64,000 nt of DNA. It comes from Oryzomonas japonica (GTDB lineage: Bacteria > Desulfobacterota > Desulfuromonadia > Geobacterales > Pseudopelobacteraceae). The stretch spans positions 185,269-249,268 of the forward strand of contig NZ_VZQZ01000007.1 in NCBI RefSeq assembly GCF_008802365.1, written 5' to 3'. Below, in pieces: positions 1-8,406 of this stretch. The position numbers were made by a program, and so were the translations under genes. Numbering within the stretch: position 1 is the stretch's first letter; each line of letters opens with the position of its first letter. The notes beneath the pieces are model-generated. The model saw only the letters and a program-made list of their open reading frames with translations. It had not been told where the DNA came from and made no database searches.

Positions 1-668
1 TGGTCATCATCGGACCATCGGGATCGGGCAAGTCCACGTTGCTGCGTTCCATCAACCTGTTGGAAGAGATCGATGACGGCGTCATCCGTTTCCAGGGGCG
101 CGAGGTGGGGTACGTCACCAGCCACGGCCGTCGCCACCTGGACCGCCCCCCGGCGGTGTGCGCCCTGCGGACCGAGATCGGCATGGTATTTCAGCATTTC
201 CATCTCTTTCCCCACATGACCGTGCTGGGCAATGTCATGGAAGGGCCACTGATCGTCCGCAAAATGCCGCTGAACGAAGCACGCCAGGTTGCCACCGACA
301 TGCTGTCCAAGGTTGGGCTGTCCGACAAGAGGGACGTCTTTCCCGCCACCCTGTCGGGGGGGCAGAAACAACGGGTGGCCATTGCCCGAGCCCTGGCCAT
401 GCGTCCCAAGTTGATGCTGTTCGACGAACCGACGTCGGCGCTGGACCCGGAACTGGTGGGGGAGGTGTTCGACACCATTCATACCCTGGCCGACGAGGGG
501 ATGACCATGATCATCGTCACCCATCACATGGGATTTGCCCGTGAACTGGCCGACCGGGTGATCTTTATGGAATCGGGTCATTTCTTAGCCCAGGGGAATC
601 CCCATGAATTTTTCAGCGTTGGCCAGGAAAACGAGCGCATCAGGAGCTTTCTCAACAGATTGCTGTAA
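1..668 (+). CDS. Amino-acid-type ABC transporter ATP-binding protein (5' end cut off by window edge)
   Basis: ATPase subunit of an ABC importer, probably of the polar amino acid (GlnQ/HisP) type, acting at the cytoplasmic face of the inner membrane. The visible part opens inside Walker A (GPSGSGKST, reading frame starting at base 3) and continues with a Q-loop (GMVFQHFHLFPHMT), the signature LSGGQKQRVAIARA, Walker B LMLFDEPTSALDPE and the switch histidine in IIVTHHMGF. About 222 residues are visible; only some 25-35 N-terminal residues should be missing. The permease and binding protein must lie upstream, outside the window. A strong terminator follows, so this is the last gene of its operon. 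The amino-acid class is inferred from the HLFPHMTVLGNV style of the Q-loop region; the exact substrate cannot be read. Confidence 0.93.
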   Translation, partial: VIIGPSGSGKSTLLRSINLLEEIDDGVIRFQGREVGYVTSHGRRHLDRPPAVCALRTEIGMVFQHFHLFPHMTVLGNVMEGPLIVRKMPLNEARQVATDMLSKVGLSDKRDVFPATLSGGQKQRVAIARALAMRPKLMLFDEPTSALDPELVGEVFDTIHTLADEGMTMIIVTHHMGFARELADRVIFMESGHFLAQGNPHEFFSVGQENERIRSFLNRLL

Positions 669-694
669 GGTGGGAGGGATTATCAGGTTTGTCG

Positions 695-728
695 AACCGG
701 AAGGCGCTGGCGCTTTCCGGTTTTTTTG
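695..728 (+). terminator. Rho-independent terminator of the ABC transporter operon
   Basis: An inverted repeat AACCGGAA / TTCCGGTT, extended inward by GGCGC/GCGC pairing, is followed directly by a run of seven T. It starts 27 bases after the stop codon of the ABC ATPase gene. Confidence 0.88.
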
Positions 729-744
729 TAGCGCTCGCGGGATG

Positions 745-897
745 GTGTTAAAAAAATTACCATTGTGATGATGGTTGTAACTGATTGATATATAAATAGT
801 ATTTATTTAGTGTTAAAAAAACTAACATTGTGCATGTTGTTGTAATCGTTATATTAAATTGAAAGTGTTAAAAAAATTACCATTTGTTGCTGTTGCA
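745..897. repeat. Three spaced A-rich dyad repeats (candidate activator-binding sites)
   Basis: The core TGTTAAAAAAAyTAmCA occurs at 746-762, 811-827 and 866-882. The middle copy is a perfect dyad (TGTTA, 7-base A-rich spacer, TAACA); the outer two end in TACCA, one mismatch. Each copy continues with a looser downstream similarity (CATT..G...TTGTTG.AA). Start-to-start distances are 65 and 55 bases. The copies lie about 110-250 bases upstream of the start expected from the sigma-54-like promoter at 965-983, a usual distance for enhancer-binding-protein sites. The rest of the roughly 360-base gap between the ABC gene and the receiver gene is AT-rich, with no coding potential seen. Confidence 0.7.
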
Positions 898-964
898 AAA
901 TGTCCCGTTGTACGCTTCAAGGGGTCGTCGGCATGTAACTCTTGGATACCATGCGTTTTTACGA

Positions 965-983
965 GATGGCACGAGAGTTGATA
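965..983 (+). promoter_or_regulatory. Sigma-54-like -24/-12 promoter ahead of the receiver gene
   Basis: TGGCACG at 967-973, four bases, then TTGAT at 978-982. The consensus is TGGCACG-N4-TTGCW, so the -24 block is perfect and the -12 block differs at one base (GA instead of GC). Transcription would start near 994, about 36 bases before the chosen ATG. Confidence 0.5.
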
Positions 984-1029
984 GCTGTTAATTGCACCGT
1001 ATCCCATGCCTGGCACGACGGAGACACCA

Positions 1030-1449
1030 ATGGTCCGATCACTTCAGCCCGCACACATCGAGAACGATGGCCAACAGAAACAAAGAACGATATTGGTGGT
1101 CGATGATGAGTTACTGGTGCGGCAGATGCTGCAGGATTGCCTCGAGGAGTACGGTTTTGCCGTGCTTACCGCTACGGACGGGGTAGAGGCATGCGGGCTT
1201 TTCATGAAAGAATCCGCCCGTATCGACCTGCTGGTGAGCGACGTACTCATGCCGAGGATGAATGGCTTTTATGCTTATCAGGTCATGTGCAGGATAAAGC
1301 CTGGGTTGAAGGCCATTTTGGTGAGTGGCTACCCAAATGGCGCCGACATGATCAACGAAGCGAACATAAATGCTCCGGAATTCCTGTCCAAGCCGATCAG
1401 CCCCAAAGAATTGATCTCGAAGATATGCGCAATGCTGGGTAACGTATGA
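1030..1449 (+). CDS. Stand-alone response regulator receiver protein
   Basis: A single CheY-like receiver domain of 139 residues with no output domain, so it probably acts by protein-protein contact or phosphotransfer in the cytoplasm. Visible features are the acidic pair in ILVVDDE (residues 21-27), phospho-acceptor Asp71 in LLVSDVLMPRMNG, the SGYP segment in place of the usual Thr/Ser switch region, and Lys in FLSKPIS. The SGY-x-n-FLxKP pattern is like receivers of hybrid kinases. The start at 1030 is chosen because GGAG at 1020-1023 sits six bases ahead; an upstream ATG at 1006 is possible. There is no neighbouring kinase; the partner is unknown. Upstream lie a sigma-54-like promoter and three dyad repeats, suggesting tight regulation. 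Confidence 0.88.
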   Translation: MVRSLQPAHIENDGQQKQRTILVVDDELLVRQMLQDCLEEYGFAVLTATDGVEACGLFMKESARIDLLVSDVLMPRMNGFYAYQVMCRIKPGLKAILVSGYPNGADMINEANINAPEFLSKPISPKELISKICAMLGNV

Positions 1450-1556
1450 CGACTGAGGCGGAGAAATACTGCGCGGTATAAGGACGGGAATTGCAAGAAG
1501 TTGCGGTAAAGATTCCGGAATCCCCGGCAGAGATGTGAAACACGACATTTTGTAAA

Positions 1557-1591
1557 CAAAAACGCCCTCTTCGAGCAAGGGGGCGTTTTTG
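1557..1591 (+). terminator. Rho-independent terminator after the receiver gene
   Basis: AAAAACGCCC at 1557-1567 pairs with GGGCGTTTTT at 1581-1590, leaving a loop around CTTCGAGCAAG. The T-rich 3' arm supplies the U tract. It lies about 110 bases after the stop codon. Confidence 0.8.
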
Positions 1592-1632
1592 TTGTCTTGG
1601 TTTTCAACCCGGCTTCTTTTTGTGGTAATTTA

Positions 1633-1661
1633 TTGACAGTTGTTAGGGAATGTACTATTTT
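1633..1661 (+). promoter_or_regulatory. Sigma-70 promoter for ilvC
   Basis: A perfect TTGACA at 1633-1638, 17-base spacer, and TATTTT at 1656-1661. The predicted leader to the ilvC ATG is about 65 bases and contains the ribosome site AGGAAGG. Confidence 0.72.
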
Positions 1662-1712
1662 CAGAACTTGTTTTATCAACGGTTTGTACCGGTTTTTCCG
1701 GAAATTTCGTAG

Positions 1713-2747
<1,035 letters not shown>

Positions 2748-2764
2748 AAAAATTCTACGCATTC

Positions 2765-2796
2765 GACACCCCTTTGCCCGTTGGGAGAGGGGTGTC
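2765..2796 (+). terminator. Hairpin between ilvC and psd (possible attenuating terminator)
   Basis: GACACCCCT at 2765-2773 pairs perfectly with AGGGGTGTC at 2788-2796. No T run follows, so it is more likely an attenuator or mRNA-processing/stabilising hairpin than a full terminator. Confidence 0.45.
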
Positions 2797-2816
2797 TGCG
2801 CGTTCAGGCAGGTTGC

Positions 2817-3476
2817 ATGAATAAATCGACCCCATTTGCCAGAGAAGGTTATCCCTTCATCGCTATTTCCGCCGGATTGACGCTTCTTTTGGCCGTGGCC
2901 GCCTGGAAATGGTGTTCCCTGGTGCTGGCTGCTCCCGCTGCGCTGTTCTGCGTAGCGACCCTGTTCATTCTCTATTTTTTTCGTAATCCCGAGCGTACCC
3001 CGCCCATTGACGGGCGCGCGGTAGTGGCCCCTGCCGACGGGACGGTGATCGTGGCGGAGTGCGTCCCTGAGACACCACTCGGTATCCCGGCGCTTAAGAT
3101 CAGTATTTTCATGTCGGTCTTCAATGTGCACGTCAACCGTGTCCCTTTCGACGGCACGGTCGTAGACACATTTTACCATCGCGGCAAGTTTTTTGATGCC
3201 CGTGACGGCCGGGCTTCCTTCGAAAACGAGCGCAACGGCATCATCCTGGAAGCCGCAGGCGGTGTTCGGCTGGCTTTTGTGCAGATTGCCGGCCTGGTTG
3301 CGCGCCGGATCGTCTGCTACGCCCGGACCGGGGACGCGCTGAAACGGGGGGAGCGTTACGGACTGATCCGCTTCGGGTCGAGGGTTGATGTGTATCTGCC
3401 GGTTGACGTACAACCGCTGGTAAAGCTTGGAGATGTGACCGTGGCGGGAGAGACCGTGCTGGGGCGTCTCGCATAG
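2817..3476 (+). CDS. psd: Phosphatidylserine decarboxylase proenzyme
   Basis: Converts phosphatidylserine to phosphatidylethanolamine at the inner membrane. The 219-residue protein is the short form. Hydrophobic segments lie near residues 12-50 (FIAISAGLTLLLAV; LAAPAALFCVATLF). The core has FFRNPERTPP, FMSVFNVHVNRVP and a late RFGSRVDV. Self-cleavage between Gly187 and Ser188 is expected to give the pyruvoyl cofactor (family knowledge; the GS pair is visible). The ATG at 2817 is preferred to the in-frame TTG at 2781 because the extra residues are not family-like and lie in the hairpin. Its product pathway partner pssA follows after 16 bases. Confidence 0.95.
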   Translation: MNKSTPFAREGYPFIAISAGLTLLLAVAAWKWCSLVLAAPAALFCVATLFILYFFRNPERTPPIDGRAVVAPADGTVIVAECVPETPLGIPALKISIFMSVFNVHVNRVPFDGTVVDTFYHRGKFFDARDGRASFENERNGIILEAAGGVRLAFVQIAGLVARRIVCYARTGDALKRGERYGLIRFGSRVDVYLPVDVQPLVKLGDVTVAGETVLGRLA

Positions 3477-3492
3477 GCGGAGAAAGCGTGGC

Positions 3493-4287
3493 ATGAACTC
3501 TGAACTGAATGAAAAAAAGGCCGAAAGAGCCGAAAATCTCAAAAAAGGGATCTATATCCTGCCCAACCTGTTTACGACCGGGAGCATGTTTGCCGGTTTC
3601 TACAGTTTGGTGGCCAGCCTCAACGGCAATTTCGATGTTGCTGCGCTCTGGATCTTTGCCTCTGCCGTTTTTGACGGATTGGACGGCAAGGTGGCCCGCC
3701 TGACCGGAACGACCAGCAAGTTCGGCGTCGAATACGACTCCCTGGCCGACCTGGTGTCGTTTGGGGTGACGCCGGGGTTGATGATGTATGCCTGGGCGCT
3801 CAAACCGTTCGGCCGTCTCGGTTGGCTGGCGGCGTTCCTGTTTGTGGTCTGCGGCGCGCTGCGTCTGGCGCGTTTCAATGTTCAGGTCAATACGGTGGAG
3901 AGCAAACGTTTCGTGGGGTTGCCCATTCCGGCGGCAGCCAGCATGGTGGCCGCAACCGTCCTTTTGTTCCATCATTTCGGCTGGCCGAGCACGTACAAAC
4001 GGTTGGCTATTCTCGTCCTGATCTACCTTCTTGCCTTCCTGATGGTGTCGGGATTCCGCTACTACTCATTCAAGGATCCGGCGCTGATCAAGCGGCAGCC
4101 CTTCGGGTTCCTGCTTCTGGCCGTGGTGCTGCTGATCGTTGTGGCCGCTGAACCGGCGGTGATGACCTTTGGTATTATGCTCACGTATGTTGTGTCCGGC
4201 CCGTTGGGTTTTGCGGTCGGATGGCCGCGCCGCCGCCGCTTGGAAAAGGCGGTGCATAAGGGGCATGGAGCGGCTGCCGGACGCTAG
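3493..4287 (+). CDS. pssA: CDP-diacylglycerol--serine O-phosphatidyltransferase
   Basis: Makes phosphatidylserine from CDP-diacylglycerol and serine; integral inner-membrane enzyme that supplies the substrate for Psd encoded just upstream. The CDP-alcohol phosphatidyltransferase motif D-G-x2-D-G-x2-A-R-x8-G-x3-D-x3-D is complete (DGLDGKVARLTG...FGVEYDSLAD, residues about 61-86). Several hydrophobic helices follow (VVCGALRLARF, LAILVLIYLLAFLMV, LLLAVVLLIVVAA, ITFGIMLTYV region). At 264 residues it has the usual length of the Bacillus/proteobacterial small type. The stop codon abuts a repeat element at 4288. Confidence 0.95.
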   Translation: MNSELNEKKAERAENLKKGIYILPNLFTTGSMFAGFYSLVASLNGNFDVAALWIFASAVFDGLDGKVARLTGTTSKFGVEYDSLADLVSFGVTPGLMMYAWALKPFGRLGWLAAFLFVVCGALRLARFNVQVNTVESKRFVGLPIPAAASMVAATVLLFHHFGWPSTYKRLAILVLIYLLAFLMVSGFRYYSFKDPALIKRQPFGFLLLAVVLLIVVAAEPAVMTFGIMLTYVVSGPLGFAVGWPRRRRLEKAVHKGHGAAAGR

Positions 4288-4430
4288 CAGGTTGTTGAAA
4301 AACAGCCATCTCGCCGCCATCCTCGAAGGCCCTTTTGTGCGGCGTAGCGCTGCTACGCCTCCGCAGGGCCTTTTGCGGGTGCGACGATCTGACTATTTTT
4401 GAACAACCTGAGTTTTCAACAGCCTGTCAG
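4288..4430. repeat. Inverted-repeat element (about 143 bp) between convergent genes
   Basis: Begins right after the pssA stop with CAGGTTGTTGAAAAA. The reverse complement occurs at 4396-4410 (TTTTTGAACAACCTG, one mismatch), and a second 3' arm TTTTCAACAGCCTG is at 4413-4426. In the middle is a perfect hairpin GGCGTAGC-GCT-GCTACGCC at 4341-4359, flanked by GGCCCTTTTG and GCAGGGCCTTTTGC. No coding content. The structure looks like a dispersed palindromic (REP/MITE-like) element that may also end transcription from both sides; copy number cannot be judged from one window. Confidence 0.7.
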
Positions 4431-4443
4431 ATAATACAGAGGG

Positions 4444-4914
4444 TCAGGGGATGTCGTGCAGGCGGGCGTTGATGGACTCTTCCGAGATTTCGATGGTGGC
4501 GAACGTTTTGTTGGCCGATGTCCGCGTCAGCGTGCCGGGATTGAGGAACAGGATGCCGGATGTGGTGATGCAGGTGGCGCGATGACTGTGACCGAACAGC
4601 ACTATGTGGGCGCAAATCTCGACCGCCCGTTGTTTCAGTCTTTCCAACCCACCCTTGACCCCGTAAGCGTCTCCATGCACCAGCAAAACACGTTTGCCCT
4701 CACATTCCCACAACATCTCACGCGGCACCGAGGCGTCGTGGTCGCAATTGCCGGAAACGGCGATGACGTCAAGATGCATCAGGTTGCGAAGCAGGTTTGC
4801 GTCCTCGATGCCGTCGCCGAGATGGATGACGGCGTCCACAGGCTCCGTCAGGCTGTGGGCCTGCAGGGCAGGGGCAAAATTGCCGTGGGTATCGGACACC
4901 ACCAATACTTTCAT
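4444..4914 (-). CDS. YfcE/MJ0936-family metallophosphoesterase
   Basis: A 156-residue single-domain calcineurin-like phosphoesterase (Metallophos_2), cytoplasmic. Metal-ligand motifs are in order: SDTHGN (Asp8, His10), HLGDGIED, SGNCDHD (GNCD in place of the usual GNH/GNCD), LLVHGDAYG and LFGHSHRA. Family members hydrolyse phosphodiesters in vitro; the physiological substrate is generally unknown. Transcribed toward pssA, with the repeat element between them, and divergently from sppA with a 65-base shared upstream region. Confidence 0.88.
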   Translation of the reverse strand: MKVLVVSDTHGNFAPALQAHSLTEPVDAVIHLGDGIEDANLLRNLMHLDVIAVSGNCDHDASVPREMLWECEGKRVLLVHGDAYGVKGGLERLKQRAVEICAHIVLFGHSHRATCITTSGILFLNPGTLTRTSANKTFATIEISEESINARLHDIP

Positions 4915-4979
4915 AGTGATAGTGTAGCAGAAGTCGGGGTGTCATGGCACCCTAAAATTGTCGACCCGGGTGGCCTTGC

Positions 4980-5867
4980 ATGATAAAGAAAATTGCTGTG
5001 ATCTTCCTTGCCGCCGTGGCAGCCTTCCTGGTCCTCTTTGCCGGCTCCCTGTTGATTGCCAAGGCGATAATCGGGGGAATGGATACCAAACTGGTGGACA
5101 AGGAGGGCGTCGGCCTGTTGGAGGTCCGGGGGATGATCCTCGACTCCAAGGATACGATCCGCCAACTGCGCTATTTCCTCAAACAGGAAAACATCAAGGC
5201 TGTGGTGCTGCGGGTTGATTCACCCGGCGGGGTGGTGGCGCCGTCCCAGGAGATCTACGAAGAGGTCAAAAAGTTTGCCGCCAAGAAGAAGATCATCGTT
5301 TCCATGGGGAGCCTGGCCGCCTCGGGCGGTTACTACATCTCCGCTCCGGCCACGCTGATCTACGCCAATCCCGGCACCATCACCGCCAGTATCGGCGTGA
5401 TCCTCAAACTTTCCAATATCGAAACGCTGATGGACAAGATCGGCATCAAGTCCTATACACTCAAAACCGGTAAATTCAAGGATTCCGGCTCGCCGCTGCG
5501 GGAGCTTTCAACGGAAGACCGTGCCATGCTCCAGGCGGTCATCGATAATACCCATGAACAATTTGTCCGGGCGGTGGCCGCCGGTCGCAAATTGCCGCTT
5601 GAAGATGTGCGCAGGATTGCAGACGGCCGCATCCTCTCCGGTGAACAGGCCAAGGGACTGAAGCTGGTTGATCGGCTGGGAACCCTCCAGGACGCCATTG
5701 ATGAGGCTGGTCGCCTGGCCGGCATCACCGGCGATCCCGAGGTTATTCACGCTCCCAAGAAAAAGATCGACTATCTGGATGTGTTGGCTGACGGTATGGA
5801 AGGTAAATTCAGCGGCACTCTGAGGAATGCCGCCGGCGGGATGCGATTGATGTACGAAGCGGAGTAG
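4980..5867 (+). CDS. sppA: Signal peptide peptidase SppA (short form)
   Basis: Membrane-bound serine protease that degrades cleaved signal peptides. An N-terminal transmembrane helix spans residues 5-26 (VIFLAAVAAFLVLFAGSLLIA). The ClpP-like fold carries the nucleophile Ser115 in LAASGGYY and general base Lys167 in GKFKDSG; their 52-residue spacing agrees with the short single-domain SppA family. The 295-residue length is also typical of that form. The ribosome site is weak (GGGTGG ahead of the ATG). The gene stands alone; a short repeat-rich gap follows. Confidence 0.94.
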   Translation: MIKKIAVIFLAAVAAFLVLFAGSLLIAKAIIGGMDTKLVDKEGVGLLEVRGMILDSKDTIRQLRYFLKQENIKAVVLRVDSPGGVVAPSQEIYEEVKKFAAKKKIIVSMGSLAASGGYYISAPATLIYANPGTITASIGVILKLSNIETLMDKIGIKSYTLKTGKFKDSGSPLRELSTEDRAMLQAVIDNTHEQFVRAVAAGRKLPLEDVRRIADGRILSGEQAKGLKLVDRLGTLQDAIDEAGRLAGITGDPEVIHAPKKKIDYLDVLADGMEGKFSGTLRNAAGGMRLMYEAE

Positions 5868-5876
5868 GGGAGAGGC

Positions 5877-5960
5877 GTGAATGGTGAATGGTGAATGGTG
5901 AAAAAACGCTTTTTTACCTCTCGGCCTTTCACAATTCACGATTCACATTTTGCATTTCAC
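5877..5960. repeat. Short direct/inverted repeat tract between convergent genes
   Basis: Three to four tandem copies of GTGAATG (5877-5900) are followed by an A6-CGC-T6 mini-hairpin and then inverted copies (TTCACAATTCACGATTCAC, 5928-5946). The left and right parts can fold onto each other into a long imperfect stem between the sppA and DAHP synthase stops. It looks like a small intergenic repeat and possible bidirectional terminator. Confidence 0.6.
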
Positions 5961-7012
5961 CTTTTCGCCTTACGCAGCCGTTCGTGGGCGGCGAGAATTA
6001 TCCTTTCGGTCGTGGCCCAGTCGATACAGGCATCGGTGATAGAAACGCCGTATTTCAACTGGCTGAGATCGGTAGGGATTTTCTGGCTGCCGGCCTCCAG
6101 ATTGCTTTCGATCATGACGCCGGAGATGGAGCTGTTGCCGTCCATAACCTGCTGGATGACGCTTTCCAGAACCTCCGGCTGTTTCTGGTAATCCTTGTTG
6201 GAGTTACCGTGGCTGCAGTCCACCATGATGGTGGGGAATAGCCCGTTCTTTTTGAGGCTCTCTTCGGTGGCGGCGATATCTTCAGGGGTGTAGTTGACCT
6301 TACGGGAGCCGCCCCGCAAAACGATGTGGACGTCCGGGTTGCCGCTGGTTTGGATGATGGAGGTCCGCCCCTCGCGGTTGATGCCGAGGAAGCTGTGGGG
6401 GTGCTGAACCGCCTTCATGGCGTCCATGGCGATCTGCAGATTGCCGTCAGTGCCATTTTTGAAGCCGACCGGAAACGAGAGGCCGCTTGACATCTCCCGG
6501 TGGGTCTGGGACTCGGTTGTCCGGGCTCCGATGGCGCCCCAGCTGATCATGTCGGCCAGGTATTCGGGCGTGATCGGGTCCAACATCTCGGTGGCCACCG
6601 GCACGTTCAGGGATGTGATCTTCAGAAGCAGGCCACGGGCGATGCCGAGCCCCTTGGAAATCAGGTGGCTGTGGTCCATATCCGGGTCATTGATCAGCCC
6701 TTTCCACCCAATGGTGGTGCGTGGCTTCTCGAAATAGGTCCTCATGACCAGGAGCAGGTGATCTTCAACCTTGCGGGACAGCAGTGCCAGGCGTTTGGCA
6801 TATTCAACGGCGGCCAGGGGGTCATGGATCGAACAGGGGCCGACTACCATCATCAGGCGCCGGTCCTGGCGATGGATGATCTCCTTGACGCGTTCGCGAC
6901 TCGTGTTGACGAACTCGCGGTCGCGGTCGGAGAGCGGAAAGACCTGACGCAGTTCTGAGGGAGCGATGACAGGCGTTATGGCGGTGATCTTGAGGTTGTT
7001 GGTCTTAATCAT
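5957..7012 (-). CDS. aroF: 3-deoxy-7-phosphoheptulonate (DAHP) synthase, class I
   Basis: First step of aromatic amino acid synthesis: phosphoenolpyruvate plus erythrose 4-phosphate gives DAHP; cytoplasmic, metal-dependent. The 351-residue sequence is of the AroF/G/H (class I alpha) type, with VVGPCSIHDP, RTYFEKPRTTIGWKG, GARTTESQTHRE, FKNGTDG, LRGG and DCSHGNS visible. The N-terminal extension found in feedback-regulated enzymes is present (about residues 1-50). Which amino acid inhibits it cannot be read. The symbol aroF is used for the class; aroG would be equally fair. It has a good promoter on the minus strand and is monocistronic. Confidence 0.94.
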   Translation of the reverse strand: MIKTNNLKITAITPVIAPSELRQVFPLSDRDREFVNTSRERVKEIIHRQDRRLMMVVGPCSIHDPLAAVEYAKRLALLSRKVEDHLLLVMRTYFEKPRTTIGWKGLINDPDMDHSHLISKGLGIARGLLLKITSLNVPVATEMLDPITPEYLADMISWGAIGARTTESQTHREMSSGLSFPVGFKNGTDGNLQIAMDAMKAVQHPHSFLGINREGRTSIIQTSGNPDVHIVLRGGSRKVNYTPEDIAATEESLKKNGLFPTIMVDCSHGNSNKDYQKQPEVLESVIQQVMDGNSSISGVMIESNLEAGSQKIPTDLSQLKYGVSITDACIDWATTERIILAAHERLRKAKR

Positions 7013-7055
7013 GATGTGTTCCGCCTTGTTCGAAAAATGTACTCACAGCTTATGC

Positions 7056-7085
7056 AAAATAGAACGATTAGCGTTGGTTTGTCAA
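7056..7085 (-). promoter_or_regulatory. Sigma-70 promoter for DAHP synthase
   Basis: Reading the minus strand, TTGACA (7085-7080), 18-base spacer, then TATTTT (7061-7056). It lies about 45 bases before the ATG at 7012. Confidence 0.65.
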
Positions 7086-7143
7086 ATAGTTGTTTACACC
7101 ACTTTCATGCCGTGTCCGGCTGTGTCCCCAAGGAGGGGCTGCT

Positions 7144-7770
7144 ATGTTCTCAAGTGACGTTGCCATCCAATTCCTGACCATCGGTGGAGTGGCTATTGCC
7201 ATTATTGTGGCAGTCGCCTGGTCCACCAAGTCGGTTATCGTGCACGAAATCAACAAACGGCACGAGCTGTTCAAACAGCAACTCCATCTGGATGTCACCC
7301 ATACGCTCGACCAGTTCAGAAACGCCCTGACCGAGGAAAAGATGATCTTCGGCGCCATGCAGGACAGCAGGTCGGATTCCCTGGTTCAATTATACGGTAT
7401 CATGATAGACATCGGCAAAAACGGCCGGATGCTTTCCCGGCCGGGGCAGAGCAACCTCGCGGCGGTCGTCTCCCTTGCCCAGGAATTCCTGACATCCATC
7501 CAGGAATTCTTCGATGTCTACCAGAAGAACGGCATCTACTTCAGCGACGAGTTCTGCTCCGCCATGAATGCCTTCATGGCAGAGGATGAAGGTATTGTTG
7601 CGGAAATAACCGCCACGGTCGGCACCCCCGCCGCCATTTTCCAGGATGAACAAAAGAAGATTACGGATATCCAACGGTCCTGGAGCACGTTTGAAATGCG
7701 AATTCCTGTCATGATTGCGGAAATGAAGAAGGAGTTTCGCCGCTTGGTGGGCGGTTCGAAATGGTTTTAG
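7144..7770 (+). CDS. Uncharacterised membrane-anchored protein
   Basis: A 208-residue protein I do not recognise. One transmembrane helix near residues 8-26 (FLTIGGVAIAIIVAVAW) is followed by a long, mostly helical cytoplasmic part with charged segments (KRHELFKQQLHLDVTHTLDQ) that may form a coiled coil. There are no enzyme motifs. The start at 7144 has an excellent ribosome site (AGGAGGGG, seven bases ahead); in-frame sequence upstream is not used. Its last 10 bases overlap the start of gmhB, so the two are probably translated together. A link to LPS heptose synthesis is suggested only by this overlap. Confidence 0.75.
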   Translation: MFSSDVAIQFLTIGGVAIAIIVAVAWSTKSVIVHEINKRHELFKQQLHLDVTHTLDQFRNALTEEKMIFGAMQDSRSDSLVQLYGIMIDIGKNGRMLSRPGQSNLAAVVSLAQEFLTSIQEFFDVYQKNGIYFSDEFCSAMNAFMAEDEGIVAEITATVGTPAAIFQDEQKKITDIQRSWSTFEMRIPVMIAEMKKEFRRLVGGSKWF

Positions 7771-8342
7771 GCCTCGGCGCTCAGAAACGGGCCGTCTTCG
7801 TGGACCGGGATGGCACCATCAATGTGGAGAAGGACTACCTCTACCGGATCGAGGATTTCGAGTTTATCCCGGGGGCGCCGGAGGCGATCAGGCTTTTGAA
7901 CGAGGCCGGTTTTCTGGTGGTGGTCGTTACGAACCAGTCCGGTGTCGCCCGGGGATATTACACCGAAGAGGATGTTGAAATCCTGCACCGTCATATTGCC
8001 GTCGAACTCGGCAAAGCAGGCGCGCGGGTGGACGCGTGGCAATACTGCCCCCACCATCCGGCGGGCCGGGGCAGTTACTCGCTCCCCTGCCGGTGCCGCA
8101 AGCCCTTGCCGGGCATGCTCATGGAGGCGGCCCGCCGCCACAACATCGACCTTGCGGCGTCGGTCATGATCGGCGACAAACTGGCCGATATGAAGGCCGG
8201 GATTGCTGCTGGCTGCCGCACAATCCTGGTGCGAAGCGGCTACGGCGCCTCCGAGGAGGCGCGGGTCTTGCCGGAGACCTCGGTGTGTGACGACCTGCTG
8301 GCTGCTGTTCTCTCCCTGGTATCCAAATGTGATGAGGTTTGA
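7761..8342 (+). CDS. gmhB: D-glycero-beta-D-manno-heptose 1,7-bisphosphate 7-phosphatase
   Basis: Removes the 7-phosphate from heptose bisphosphate in ADP-heptose synthesis for LPS inner core; cytoplasmic HAD-family (histidinol-phosphatase-like) enzyme. Motif I DRDGTIN (Asp15, Asp17), motif II VVTNQSG, the zinc loop CPHHP...CRCRKP (one His and three Cys ligands) and motif IV MIGDKLADMKAG are all present. The 193-residue length is normal. The start overlaps the preceding membrane protein gene by 10 bases. The other heptose genes (gmhA, hldE, gmhD) are not in the window. Confidence 0.94.
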   Translation: MVLGLGAQKRAVFVDRDGTINVEKDYLYRIEDFEFIPGAPEAIRLLNEAGFLVVVVTNQSGVARGYYTEEDVEILHRHIAVELGKAGARVDAWQYCPHHPAGRGSYSLPCRCRKPLPGMLMEAARRHNIDLAASVMIGDKLADMKAGIAAGCRTILVRSGYGASEEARVLPETSVCDDLLAAVLSLVSKCDEV

Positions 8343-8406
8343 CAGGGTACCGTCAAGCATGCCATAATTATTATTCACATTAAATCACCCGAAAAGGATT
8401 CTCCCC

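Noticed and set aside
745-897. Three repeats considered as a short CRISPR array or plasmid-type iterons
   Set aside because: Only about 17 bases are well conserved, spacing differs (65 and 55), spacers are AT-rich without protospacer character, and no cas or rep gene is near.
745-897. Dyads considered as NifA sites (TGT-N10-ACA)
   Set aside because: The spacing is N11 in the perfect copy, the outer copies end in CCA, and no nif genes are in the window.
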